A stretch of 64,000 nucleotides of DNA, taken from assembly GCF_000688295.1 (NCBI RefSeq), contig NZ_JHZF01000011.1, positions 372,001 to 436,000 on the forward strand. Direction: 5' to 3'. The notes under the pieces are model-generated. The model was not told the origin of the DNA and made no database searches. It worked only from the letters and a program-made list of their open reading frames with translations. The stretch is from Pseudooceanicola nanhaiensis DSM 18065. GTDB taxonomy: Bacteria; Pseudomonadota; Alphaproteobacteria; Rhodobacterales; Rhodobacteraceae. This document shows, one piece after another, positions 36,418 to 46,993 of this stretch. Numbering within the stretch: position 1 is the first letter of the stretch; every line of letters starts with the position of its first letter. The translations under genes and the position numbers were made by a program.

Positions 36418-37380
36418 TCAGTCCCGATCGTCCGGGGTCGTGTCGGCAACGACGGCGCCGCGCTGGCCCGCGGGCTCCGAGGGTCCAGTCGTCGTGTCGG
36501 CGTCGGTCTGGAACTCGAGCTCCGCATCCAGCTCGGCCCCGAGCAGGACGATGAAGGCCGAGAGCCAGAGCCAGGTCATCAGGATGATGACGCCTGCGAG
36601 CGCGCCGTAGGTCTCGGTATAGCTGCCGAAATTCCGCACGTAGATCGAGAAGGCCACCGAGAAGAGGATCCAGAGCACCGTCGCCGTGATCGCACCGGGA
36701 GAGAGCCAGCGCCATTTCGCGGGCGCCCGGGAGGGGCCGTAGCGGAAGACGACGCCGAGGCCGAAGACGACGAGCAGCGCGAAGATCGGCCAGCGCAGCC
36801 AGGTGAGCGCCGTGTCGAGCAGGTCGGGCAGGGGCAGCACCTGCTGGAGGATCGGGATCGCCAGCGTGACCACGACGGCGAGGATGAAACCGAAGATCAG
36901 CAGCAGTGTCAGCGCCAGCCCGGTGCCGTAGAAGGCGAGGATCGAACGCGTCTCGTCTTCCTTGTTCGCCGCGTTCAGCCCGTCCATCAGCGTCCGGATC
37001 GCGGCGGAGGCCGAGAAGAGCGACAAGGCGAGCGAGAAGACCAGGGCGATGCTGAGCGCGGTGCCGTCGTCCGAGACGACCTGTTCCACCTGATCGGTGA
37101 TGATGGCGGCGGCTTCTTCGGGCAGGGCCGCGGCGTAGCTGTCGATCACCGATGCCAGCTGGGGCGGTTCGATCGCGAGGCCGGCCAGCATCACCAGCGC
37201 GGCGATGGCGGGGAAGATCGCGAACAGTGCGAAGAAGGCGATGCCCGCCGAGATGGTCGAGACGTGGTCCCGCCCGATCGAGGCCCAGACCCGCTTGAGC
37301 ACGGCAAGCCAGCCCTGTTGCGGAAGGTCGGTGGGCGATTTCGCGTCAGCGCCGGGGCGGGTTTTGGTGGAACTCGTCAT
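36418..37380 (-). CDS. YihY/BrkB-family inner-membrane protein
   Basis: The 320-residue protein has six hydrophobic segments (for example STISAGIAFFALFAIFPAIAALV, then SIALVFSLALSLFSASAAI, then GLALTLLLIFGFILAVVVTLAIPIL) and ends with an acidic, disordered tail. FRYGPSR and GAITATVLWILFSVAFSIYV...YTETYGALAGVIILMTWLWLSAFIVLLGAELDAE are typical of the YihY/BrkB family. Its role is not settled; older reports called it tRNA-processing RNase BN, but it is a membrane protein. ATG 37380 is used, without a clear ribosome site. The acnA terminator lies just upstream. Confidence 0.88.
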   Translation of the reverse strand: MTSSTKTRPGADAKSPTDLPQQGWLAVLKRVWASIGRDHVSTISAGIAFFALFAIFPAIAALVMLAGLAIEPPQLASVIDSYAAALPEEAAAIITDQVEQVVSDDGTALSIALVFSLALSLFSASAAIRTLMDGLNAANKEDETRSILAFYGTGLALTLLLIFGFILAVVVTLAIPILQQVLPLPDLLDTALTWLRWPIFALLVVFGLGVVFRYGPSRAPAKWRWLSPGAITATVLWILFSVAFSIYVRNFGSYTETYGALAGVIILMTWLWLSAFIVLLGAELDAELEFQTDADTTTGPSEPAGQRGAVVADTTPDDRD

Positions 37381-37418
37381 GAAGGTCGAAACCCGGACGC
37401 AACGGTTTGGTTCCCAAA

Positions 37419-37447
37419 GGAAAACCGCCGGGCTGGGCCCGGCGGTT
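37419..37447 (-). terminator. Intrinsic terminator of acnA
   Basis: On the minus strand AACCGCCGGGC and GCCCGGCGGTT pair as an 11-bp stem (37423-37433 with 37437-37447) with a 3-base loop, followed by TTCC and further T/C. It starts 25 bp after the acnA stop. Confidence 0.85.
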
Positions 37448-37471
37448 CCGTTTTCGATCAATCGGGGCGTG

Positions 37472-40246
<2,775 letters not shown>

Positions 40247-40290
40247 GGAGTGGCCTCCCTTTCGTAGGAACAGGGGTTGTCGCTGGCCCG

Positions 40291-40319
40291 CTTCTGCCCC
40301 TTTTCGGGACGCCGATCAA
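40291..40319 (-). promoter_or_regulatory. Candidate acnA promoter
   Basis: Minus strand: TTGATC (40319-40314) with CAGAAG 17 bases downstream (40296-40291). The -35 match is good (4 of 6), the -10 is weak (3 of 6). The repeat at 40335-40354 lies just upstream of the -35, where an activator might bind. Confidence 0.35.
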
Positions 40320-40334
40320 GGGGGCGGCGCGGGT

Positions 40335-40354
40335 TTTGCATACATTTGCATACA
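40335..40354. repeat. Tandem 10-bp direct repeat upstream of acnA
   Basis: TTTGCATACA occurs twice without spacer (40335-40344, 40345-40354). It lies 89-108 bp upstream of acnA and in an AT-rich patch within otherwise GC-rich DNA. One turn of the helix apart, the two copies could be a regulator site. The rest of the 378-bp gap between acnA and fabF (40247-40624) holds the candidate promoter, the acnA ribosome site and the fabF upstream region; I see no further gene in it. Confidence 0.6.
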
Positions 40355-40624
40355 GTATCTGGCGTGTCGGGCGCTTTTCGCAGGACGGGCCCGCTCGCCG
40401 GGCGCGGGCCGGCCGATCCGCGCAAGTCCGGGCCGGCGCGGGCGTGCGGTGCCGCCTCCGTGCGGGAGGGGCGGGCGGGATCCTCCCTATCTGCGCGGAC
40501 CCGTTCGGTGCTAGAGGTGGTCCCGAGGCCGAAGGGCGGCGGGGTTCCGCCCCCTCCCGCTCTTGCCCCTGCGGGCCAAGGCGGGGTATGAGCGGTTTCG
40601 GAAAATTACGGGGAGAGGCAGCCC

Positions 40625-41884
40625 ATGCGTCGAGTAGTGGTTACGGGACTTGGAATGGTCACGCCCTTGGCAAGCGGAGTCGAGGAAACCTGGTCGCGTC
40701 TTCTGGCGGGCCAATCCGGTGCGGGCACCATCACCCGGTTCGATGCGGATCACCTGGCGACGAACTACGCCTGCGAGCTTCCCTTCGGCGACGGCAGCGA
40801 CGGCACCTTCAATCCCGACGACTGGATGGAGCCGAAAGAGCGCCGCAAGGTCGACGATTTCATCCTCTACGGCATGGCGGCCGCCATCCAGGCGGTGACC
40901 GACGCCGGCATCGACGCGATGTCGGAAGAGGACAAGGTCCGGACCGGCGTGATGATCGGCTCGGGCATCGGCGGGCTGAACTCGATCGCCGAGACGGCGG
41001 TGCTGATCAAGGAGCGCGGGCCTCGGCGGGTGTCGCCCTTCTTCATCCCCGGCGCGCTGATCAACCTGATCTCGGGCCAGGTGCAGATCCGCTATGGCTT
41101 CAAGGGCCCGAACCACGCGGTGGTGACCGCATGCTCGACCGGGGCGCACGCCATCGGCGACGCGGCGCGGCTGATCCAGTGGGGCGATGCGGACGTGATG
41201 CTGGCCGGCGGGGCCGAGGCCTCGATCTCGGAAATCGGCATCGCCGGGTTCAACGCCTGCAAGGCGCTCTCGACCAAGCGGCGGGACGATCCCACCAAGG
41301 CCTCGCGTCCCTATGACGCGGACCGGGACGGCTTTGTCATGGGCGAGGGCGCGGGCGTCGTGGTGCTGGAGGAATACGAGCACGCCAAGGCGCGCGGCGC
41401 GAAGATCTACGGCGAATATCTCGGCTACGGGATGTCGGGCGACGCCTATCACATCACCGCGCCTTCGGAAGACGGCGACGGCGCGTTCCGGTCGATGACC
41501 GCCGCACTCGACCGCGCGGGGCTGAAGCCTTCGGATGTGGATTACATCAACGCGCATGGCACCTCGACCATGGCGGACGTCATCGAACTGGCGGCCGTGG
41601 AGCGTCTGCTCGGCGAGGCGGCGGGCCAGGCGACCATGTCGTCCACCAAGTCGGCCACCGGGCACCTGCTGGGCGCGGCCGGCGCGATCGAGGCGATCTT
41701 CTCGATCCTCGCCCTGCGCGACCAGGTCGCGCCCCCGACCATCAACCTCGACACGCCCGCCGTGGAAACTCCGCTCGACCTCGCGCCGAACAAGAAGGTC
41801 GAGCGCAAGATCGACGTGGCGCTGTCCAATTCCTTCGGCTTCGGCGGCACCAACGCGAGCCTCGTGTTCGGAAAGGCCAACTGA
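40625..41884 (+). CDS. fabF: Beta-ketoacyl-ACP synthase II (FabF)
   Basis: FabF elongates acyl-ACP with malonyl-ACP in type II fatty acid synthesis. The 419-residue protein has the catalytic Cys in ACSTGAHAIGDAARLI (about residue 168), the active-site His in NAHGTSTMAD (about 310) and KSATGHLLGAAG (His about 346), plus the C-terminal NSFGFGGTNASLVF. The start RRVVVTGLGMVTPLASGVEETW is diagnostic. GGGAGAGGCAGCCC precedes ATG 40625. acpP and fabG are not upstream in this window, so fabF is separate from them. mltG starts one base after the fabF stop. Confidence 0.97.
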   Translation: MRRVVVTGLGMVTPLASGVEETWSRLLAGQSGAGTITRFDADHLATNYACELPFGDGSDGTFNPDDWMEPKERRKVDDFILYGMAAAIQAVTDAGIDAMSEEDKVRTGVMIGSGIGGLNSIAETAVLIKERGPRRVSPFFIPGALINLISGQVQIRYGFKGPNHAVVTACSTGAHAIGDAARLIQWGDADVMLAGGAEASISEIGIAGFNACKALSTKRRDDPTKASRPYDADRDGFVMGEGAGVVVLEEYEHAKARGAKIYGEYLGYGMSGDAYHITAPSEDGDGAFRSMTAALDRAGLKPSDVDYINAHGTSTMADVIELAAVERLLGEAAGQATMSSTKSATGHLLGAAGAIEAIFSILALRDQVAPPTINLDTPAVETPLDLAPNKKVERKIDVALSNSFGFGGTNASLVFGKAN

Positions 41885-43045
41885 ATGTGGCGGGCGATCG
41901 CCTCCAATGCCCTGACGATGCTGATCGTCGCGGTCTTCCTGCTCGGGGGTCTGATCCTCTGGGGGCAGGAGGAATACCGCAGCGAGGGGCCGCTGTCCGA
42001 GGGGATCTGCCTGCGGGTCGCGAGCGGCTCCAACATGTCGCGGGTCAGCCGCGATCTGGAGGAGCAGGGCGCGATCTCGAGCGGGCCGCTGTTCCGCATC
42101 GGGGTGGATTACACCGACAAGGCGGGTGACCTGAAGGCGGGGAGCTTCCTTATCCCCGAAGGCGCCTCGATGGAGGAGATCGTCGACATCATCACCCGGG
42201 GGGGCGCCAGCACCTGCGGCACCGAGGTGGTCTATCGCATCGGCGTGACCCGCTCGCTGGTGGAGGTCCGCGAGCTCGACCCGGCGACGAACCAGTTCAC
42301 GGAGACGGCCGAGTTCAACCCCGCCGACACCGAGACCCCGGTGCCCGCCGAATACGAGAAGGTGCGCGAAGAGCCCGACACCCGCTACCGCGTCTCGGTC
42401 GCCGAGGGCGTGACGAGCTGGCAGATCGTGGATTCGCTCAAGCGCTTCGACGTGATGTCGGGCGAGGTCTCGGAGGTTCCCGCGGAGGGCGCGCTCGCCC
42501 CGGACAGCTACGAGGTCTCCGACGGGGCCGACCGGGCCGAGCTCGTGGCCAAGATGCTGGCCGCGCAGGAGGAGCGCCTCGCCGCCGCATGGGCCGCGCG
42601 CAGCGACGACCTGGCCGTCGGGAGCCCGGAGGAGGCGCTGATCCTGGCCTCGATCATCGAGAAGGAGACCGGCGTTCCGGAAGAGCGCGGGCTTGTCGCC
42701 AGCGTCTTCACCAACCGCCTGAAGCAGGGCATGCGGCTGCAGACGGACCCGACGGTGATCTACGGCATCACCGAAGGCAAGGGCGTGCTGGGCCGCGGGC
42801 TGCGGCAGAGCGAGCTGCGGCGCGAGACGCCCTACAACACCTATGTCATCGACGGGCTGCCGCCGACGCCGATCGCCAACCCGGGGGTCAAGAGCCTCGA
42901 GGCGGCGGTGAACCCGCCGGAGAGCGATTACCTGTTCTTCGTGGCCGACGGCACCGGCGGCCATGCCTTCGCCGAGACGCTGGACGAGCACAACGCCAAC
43001 GTCGCCAAGTGGCGCAAGATCGAGGCGGAGCGGGCGAACCAGTAG
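41885..43045 (+). CDS. mltG: Endolytic murein transglycosylase MltG
   Basis: MltG (YceG) cleaves glycan strands and helps terminate peptidoglycan polymerisation. The 386-residue protein has an N-terminal membrane anchor (about 8-26, ALTMLIVAVFLLGGLILWG), a LysM-like domain and the YceG catalytic domain. LILASIIEKETGVPEERGLVASVFTNRLKQGMRLQTDPTVIYGI contains the catalytic Glu (in IIEKET, about 257). PYNTYVIDGLPPTPIANPG follows, as in the family. It directly abuts fabF, so the pair is co-transcribed. Its 3' side borders the GTA cluster. Confidence 0.95.
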   Translation: MWRAIASNALTMLIVAVFLLGGLILWGQEEYRSEGPLSEGICLRVASGSNMSRVSRDLEEQGAISSGPLFRIGVDYTDKAGDLKAGSFLIPEGASMEEIVDIITRGGASTCGTEVVYRIGVTRSLVEVRELDPATNQFTETAEFNPADTETPVPAEYEKVREEPDTRYRVSVAEGVTSWQIVDSLKRFDVMSGEVSEVPAEGALAPDSYEVSDGADRAELVAKMLAAQEERLAAAWAARSDDLAVGSPEEALILASIIEKETGVPEERGLVASVFTNRLKQGMRLQTDPTVIYGITEGKGVLGRGLRQSELRRETPYNTYVIDGLPPTPIANPGVKSLEAAVNPPESDYLFFVADGTGGHAFAETLDEHNANVAKWRKIEAERANQ

Positions 43046-43062
43046 GCCGCCCGCCCCGCGTA

Positions 43063-43149
43063 TTCTTAAGAAAAGGTAAAGATACCGGACGGTTACGCCG
43101 GGTGGTTAACCTTTGATTTCTTGACTTTGCGCACGGTCCGGAGTATTCA
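43063..43149 (+). promoter_or_regulatory. Candidate GTA operon promoter region
   Basis: TTGACT (43121-43126) and TATTCA (43144-43149) are separated by 17 bases; the -35 is a 5 of 6 match and the -10 3 of 6. Upstream lie two perfect palindromes in an AT-rich patch, TTCTTAAGAA (43063-43072) and GGTTAACC (43104-43111). TTAACC resembles a CtrA half site. In Rhodobacter capsulatus the GTA cluster is activated by GafA, itself under CtrA control; whether these sites are used here is inference. Confidence 0.5.
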
Positions 43150-43174
43150 TTCGGCCATGCTGGAGGAGATGGGC

Positions 43175-43210
43175 AAACGGCCCGGGGTTCATACCCCGAG
43201 GCCGTTTTTT
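43175..43210 (+). terminator. Terminator-like hairpin in the GTA leader
   Basis: AAACGGCC-CGGGGT pairs with ACCCCG-(A)-GGCCGTTT (one bulged A) around a TCAT loop, followed immediately by six T. It is one of the best intrinsic terminator forms in the window. It lies after the candidate promoter and 42 bp before g1, so it could end mltG transcription, act as an attenuator, or define a short leader RNA of about 50-60 nt. Confidence 0.75.
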
Positions 43211-43252
43211 CATGTCCGTCGTGCGGGGGCCAACCAGCGAGAGGGCGTGGCA

Positions 43253-43570
43253 ATGACAACGGAGACAGAGACCAACTGGCTCGACGAGGAAGTCGGGATC
43301 GTGACGGCGCAGCTTCGGGATCTGAAGGCCGAGATGGTGCGGCTGCAGGCGCGGGCGCGGAACGGGGACATGGCGGCGGCCAAGGAGGCGCAGAAGACGG
43401 TGGCAGAGGTGCGCACCTTCCTTGCGCGGGCCGCGGAAACGGAGGCGAGACTTGCGGAAATCAACGGAAGACACGGGGGCGCGCGGGGATACGCGCTCGA
43501 TCTCGACGGGGCCCGGGTTGCGATCCGGTGCCGCCTGGATCGCCTCCGCCGATGTCACGGTGCAGGATGA
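43253..43570 (+). CDS. GTA gene g1: small terminase-like DNA-packaging protein
   Basis: The 105-residue product begins MTTETETNWLDEEVGIVTAQLRDLKAEMVRLQARA and is an acidic/helical coiled-coil protein matching Orfg1 of the RcGTA-type clusters, the non-canonical small terminase component. GAGAGG lies upstream of ATG 43253. The C-terminal part (RVAIRCRLDRLRRCHG) is basic. Its end overlaps the g2 start region. In GTAs the small terminase lacks strong sequence specificity, which suits packaging of host DNA. The product is identified by position, size and helical pattern. Confidence 0.8.
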   Translation: MTTETETNWLDEEVGIVTAQLRDLKAEMVRLQARARNGDMAAAKEAQKTVAEVRTFLARAAETEARLAEINGRHGGARGYALDLDGARVAIRCRLDRLRRCHGAG

Positions 43571-44861
43571 ATTCCTGGATGGTCTGGAGGAGGGAGAGCT
43601 CATGGCTCTCCCTTTTCTGTTCGAGTTCTGGGCGCTGGAGCATCAATTGCCGCCCGAAGGGGCGTGGCGGTCCTGGGTGATCCTGGGCGGGCGCGGCGCG
43701 GGGAAGACGCGGGCCGGGGCCGAATGGGTGCGGACGCAGGTCGAGGGGGCGCGGCCGGGGGATCCGGGGCTGTGCCGCCGCGTGGCGCTGGTGGCCGAGA
43801 CGATCGAGCAGGCGCGCGACGTGATGGTCTTCGGGGACAGCGGGATCATGGCCTGTTCCCCGCCCGACCGGCGGCCGGTCTGGGAGGCGACGAAGAAGCG
43901 GCTCGTGTGGCCCAATGGGGCGGAGGCGCGGGTCTTTTCGGCGCATGATCCGGAGAGCCTGCGGGGGCCGCAGTTCGACTGCGCCTGGGCCGATGAGCTG
44001 GCGAAATGGCGGCGGGGGCAGGATGCCTGGGACATGTTGCAGTTCGCGCTGCGTCTGGGTGAGGACCCGCGGGTCTGCGTGACCACCACGCCGCGGAACG
44101 TGCGGGTGCTGAAGATGCTGCTGGAGAGTCCCTCGACCGTGGTGACGAACGCGCCGACCGAGGCCAACCGGGCGAACCTGGCGGATTCGTTCCTCGCGGA
44201 GGTGAAGGCGCGCTACGACGGGACCCGGCTGGGGCGGCAGGAGCTGGAGGGGCTCTTGCTCGACGATGTGGAGGGGGCGCTCTGGACGCCCTCGGCGCTG
44301 GAGCGCGCCTCGGTCGACATCCTGCCGGAGATGGACCGGGTGGTGGTCGCGGTGGACCCGCCGGTGACGGGGCACAAGGGCTCGGACGAATGCGGGATCG
44401 TGGTGGCGGGCGTGACCATGCGCGGGGATGTCCGGGACTGGCGGGCCTATGTGATCGAGGATGCGAGCGTCTCGGCCGCCTCTCCGTCGCAATGGGCGGC
44501 GGCGGCGATTGCCGCCTTGCGGCGCCATGGCGGGGAACGGCTGGTGGCGGAGGTGAACCAGGGGGGCGACCTCGTGGAGAGCGTGATCCGGCAGGTCGAT
44601 CCGATGGTGCCGTTCCGGAAGGTGCATGCGACCCGCGGGAAGGCGGCGCGGGCCGAGCCGGTGGCGGCGCTCTACGAACAGGGGCGGGTGTTCCATGCGC
44701 GCGGGCTCGGGGCGCTGGAGGAGCAGATGTGCGCGATGGCCATGGCGGGATACGAGGGGAAGGGGTCGCCCGACCGGCTGGATGCGCTCGTCTGGGCGCT
44801 GCACGAGCTGATGATCGTGCCGGGGGGCAACTGGATGCGGCCGCAGGTGCGGGCGCTGTGA
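43518..44861 (+). CDS. GTA gene g2: large terminase subunit
   Basis: The large terminase packages DNA into the head with an ATPase and an RNase H-like nuclease domain. Walker A is GGRGAGKTRAG (residues about 58-68 of the 447), Walker B-like CAWADELAKW and the nuclease Asp in VAVDPPVTGHKGSDECGIVVAG. FWALEHQLPPEGAWRSWVILGGRGAGKTRAGAEWVR is the usual GTA/DNA-packaging N-terminal region. I chose TTG 43518 (LRSGAAWIAS...), which overlaps g1 by 53 bp, because similar proteins begin near here; the frame is open back to 43422 and a downstream GTG exists, so the start is uncertain. g3 follows after 142 bp containing a UUCG hairpin. Confidence 0.92.
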   Translation: MRSGAAWIASADVTVQDEFLDGLEEGELMALPFLFEFWALEHQLPPEGAWRSWVILGGRGAGKTRAGAEWVRTQVEGARPGDPGLCRRVALVAETIEQARDVMVFGDSGIMACSPPDRRPVWEATKKRLVWPNGAEARVFSAHDPESLRGPQFDCAWADELAKWRRGQDAWDMLQFALRLGEDPRVCVTTTPRNVRVLKMLLESPSTVVTNAPTEANRANLADSFLAEVKARYDGTRLGRQELEGLLLDDVEGALWTPSALERASVDILPEMDRVVVAVDPPVTGHKGSDECGIVVAGVTMRGDVRDWRAYVIEDASVSAASPSQWAAAAIAALRRHGGERLVAEVNQGGDLVESVIRQVDPMVPFRKVHATRGKAARAEPVAALYEQGRVFHARGLGALEEQMCAMAMAGYEGKGSPDRLDALVWALHELMIVPGGNWMRPQVRAL

Positions 44862-44965
44862 GCGGCGCGCAACGGGCAGCGGCCGGTCTGGCGGGGTAGC
44901 GTTAACCGGAAGGGGGGATAACCCTCTCCACGCAATCTTCGGATGGCGCAGACGGAGGGAAAGGT

Positions 44966-44985
44966 GCGGGGGCTTCGGCCCTCGC
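44966..44985 (+). promoter_or_regulatory. UUCG-capped hairpin between g2 and g3
   Basis: GCGGGGGC (44966-44973) pairs with GCCCTCGC (44978-44985) around a TTCG tetraloop, with one G-U pair. It lies 19 bp upstream of the g3 ATG and would be unusually stable in mRNA. It has no U-tract, so it is more likely an mRNA stability or processing element than a terminator. Confidence 0.5.
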
Positions 44986-45003
44986 CCATATCGGGAGAGG
45001 CCC

Positions 45004-46179
45004 ATGGGTGTGATCGACTATTTCCGGCGTGAGGCACAGGCGCCCGAGGTGAAGGCGAGCGCGACGGGCAAGGTCGTCGCCTGGCATTCCTCGGGCCGCG
45101 TGGCCTGGAGCCCGCGGGACGTCGCCACGCTGACGCGGACGGGGTTCGCGGGCAACCCGGTGGGCTTCCGCGCGGTGAAGATGATCGCCGAGGCCGCGGC
45201 CGCCCTGCCGCTGGTGCTGCAGGACGGGGCGCGGCGGTTCGAGACGCACCCGGTGCTGGACCTGGTGCGCGCGCCGAACCCGGTGCAGGGGCGGGCGGAG
45301 CTGTTCGAGGCGTTCTACGGTCAGCTCCTGCTGACCGGGAACGGGTATCTCGAGGCGGTCGCGGGCGAGGACGGCGCACCGGTGGAGCTGCATGTGCTGC
45401 GGTCGGACCGGATGAGCCTCGTGCCGGGGGCGGACGGCTGGCCGGTGGCCTATGAGTACAGCGTCGGCGGGCGGAAGCATCGCTTCGACGTGAGCGGGGG
45501 GCGGCCGCCGGTCTGTCACGTGAAGGCGTTCCACCCGCAGGACGATCATTACGGGCTGAGCCCGTTGCAGGCGGCGGCGCAGGCGGTGGACGTGCACAAT
45601 TCCGCGTCGCGCTGGTCGAAGGCGCTGCTGGACAATGCGGCGCGGCCCTCTGGCGCCATCGTCTATCGCGGCGCGGAGGGCCAGGGGGTGATGTCCCCGG
45701 ACCAGTACGACCGGCTGGTGGCGGAGATGGAGAGCCATCACCAGGGCGCGCGGAACGCCGGGCGGCCGATGCTGCTGGAGGGCGGGCTCGACTGGAAGCC
45801 GATGGGGTTCTCTCCCTCCGACATGGAGTTCCAGAAGACCAAGGAGGCGGCAGCGCGGGAGATCGCGCTGGCCTTCGGGGTGCCGCCGATGCTCATGGGG
45901 ATCCCCGGGGAGGCGACCTACGCGAATTACCAGGAGGCGCATCGGGCATTCTATCGCCTGACGGTGCTGCCCTTGGCCGCACGGGTGACGGCGCGGGTGG
46001 CGGAGTGGATGTCCGGGTTCGTGGGCGAGGCGCTGGAGCTGAAGCCCGACCTCGACCAGGTTCCCGCGTTGGCGGCGGAGCGGGACGCGCAGTGGAGCCG
46101 GGTCTCGGCCGCGGATTTCCTGACGAAGCGCGAGAAGCGGGTCATGCTGGGGCTGCCGGTGGATGAGGCGGATGGGTGA
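45004..46179 (+). CDS. GTA gene g3: portal protein
   Basis: The 391-residue protein is an HK97-type portal (Orfg3), forming the dodecameric ring at the head vertex through which DNA passes. Recognisable parts are GNPVGFRAVKMIAEAAAALPLVLQD, HPVLDLVRAPNPVQGRAELFEAFYGQLLLTGNGYLE, HVKAFHPQDDHYGLSPLQAAAQAVDVHNSASRWSKALLDNAARPSGAIVY and GVPPMLMGIPGEATYANYQEAHRAFYRLTVLPL. AGAGG lies upstream of ATG 45004. It is separated from g2 by 142 bp and overlaps g3.5. Confidence 0.95.
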   Translation: MGVIDYFRREAQAPEVKASATGKVVAWHSSGRVAWSPRDVATLTRTGFAGNPVGFRAVKMIAEAAAALPLVLQDGARRFETHPVLDLVRAPNPVQGRAELFEAFYGQLLLTGNGYLEAVAGEDGAPVELHVLRSDRMSLVPGADGWPVAYEYSVGGRKHRFDVSGGRPPVCHVKAFHPQDDHYGLSPLQAAAQAVDVHNSASRWSKALLDNAARPSGAIVYRGAEGQGVMSPDQYDRLVAEMESHHQGARNAGRPMLLEGGLDWKPMGFSPSDMEFQKTKEAAAREIALAFGVPPMLMGIPGEATYANYQEAHRAFYRLTVLPLAARVTARVAEWMSGFVGEALELKPDLDQVPALAAERDAQWSRVSAADFLTKREKRVMLGLPVDEADG

Positions 46180-46405
46180 GGCGCGCGCCATAAGCGACTG
46201 GGAGGGCGTGCCTTTCGAATGTGCGCCGGGGCTGAGGCTCCAGGCCCATGAACGGCTGAGCGAGGTCCGGCTGGAGGCGCTGACGCGTCGGGTCGACAAG
46301 CTCGAGGAGATGGTGGAGCGGCTGGAACGGCGGCTCTGGGTGACGGTCTACGGGGTGGTCGGCGTGATCCTCGCGCAGGCCTTCCAGTCGGTGCTGCTGC
46401 CGTGA
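46163..46405 (+). CDS. GTA gene g3.5: head formation protein (rcc01685 family)
   Basis: The 80-residue product has a hydrophilic N-terminus, a predicted amphipathic helix (LRLQAHERLSEVRLEALTRRVDKLEEMVERLERR) and a C-terminal hydrophobic segment (LWVTVYGVVGVILAQAFQSVLL, residues about 58-79). This fits the small GTA head-formation protein between portal and protease. Start candidates are ATG 46163 and 46172 (MGEARAI); neither has a clear ribosome site, and the gene overlaps the g3 stop. Function beyond head assembly is not known. Confidence 0.78.
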   Translation: MRRMGEARAISDWEGVPFECAPGLRLQAHERLSEVRLEALTRRVDKLEEMVERLERRLWVTVYGVVGVILAQAFQSVLLP

Positions 46406-46416
46406 GGGGGATGGAG

Positions 46417-46959
46417 ATGGAACTGGAACGGAAATACGTGGCGCTCGGGTCGGCGCTGACGGTCACGGACGGGCATGTGATCGAGGGCTATGCCTCGCTC
46501 TTCGGGGCGGCGGACCAGGGCGGCGACGTGGTGCAGGCGGGGGCCTATGCCGGTTCGCTGGCGGCGCTGGCGCGCGAGGGGCGGCGGGTGAAGATGCTCT
46601 GGCAGCATGACCCGGCGCAGCCCATCGGGGTCTGGGACGAGATCCGGGAGGACGGGCGCGGGCTGCATGTGAAGGGCCGGGTGCTGGAGAGCGTCGCGAA
46701 GGGGCGCGAGGCGGTGGCGCTCCTGCAGGCGGGGGCGATCGACGGGCTGTCGATCGGATACCGGACGAAGCGCGCGGTGAAGGATGACGGGGGCCGGCGG
46801 CTCCTGACCGAACTGGAGCTTTGGGAGGTGTCGCTGGTGACCTTCCCGATGCTGCCCAGTGCGCGGGTGGCGGCCAAGGGCGATGACCCGGGCGCCGCGA
46901 TCTGGCGCGAGCTGGCGGCGGGGCTGAGGGCCCTGCGGCTTGACGAGACGGGCCGCTAG
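46417..46959 (+). CDS. GTA gene g4: prohead protease
   Basis: The 180-residue protein is an HK97-family prohead protease (Orfg4) that cleaves the capsid precursor's delta domain. Motifs: VIEGYASLFG near the N-terminus, LWQHDPAQPIG with the catalytic His, and IDGLSIGY with the catalytic Ser, followed by LTELELWEVSLVTFPMLPSARVAAKG. I chose ATG 46417, preceded by AGGGGG, although GTG 46402 and ATG 46411 are in frame. It starts 11 bases after the g3.5 stop. Confidence 0.93.
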   Translation: MELERKYVALGSALTVTDGHVIEGYASLFGAADQGGDVVQAGAYAGSLAALAREGRRVKMLWQHDPAQPIGVWDEIREDGRGLHVKGRVLESVAKGREAVALLQAGAIDGLSIGYRTKRAVKDDGGRRLLTELELWEVSLVTFPMLPSARVAAKGDDPGAAIWRELAAGLRALRLDETGR

Positions 46960-46993
46960 GGCTCGGCAAGACACCCATCGAGGGGACAATCCG

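Noticed and set aside
40336-41316. A 326-codon frame across the acnA-fabF gap
   Set aside because: It overlaps fabF in another frame over most of its length and resembles no protein.
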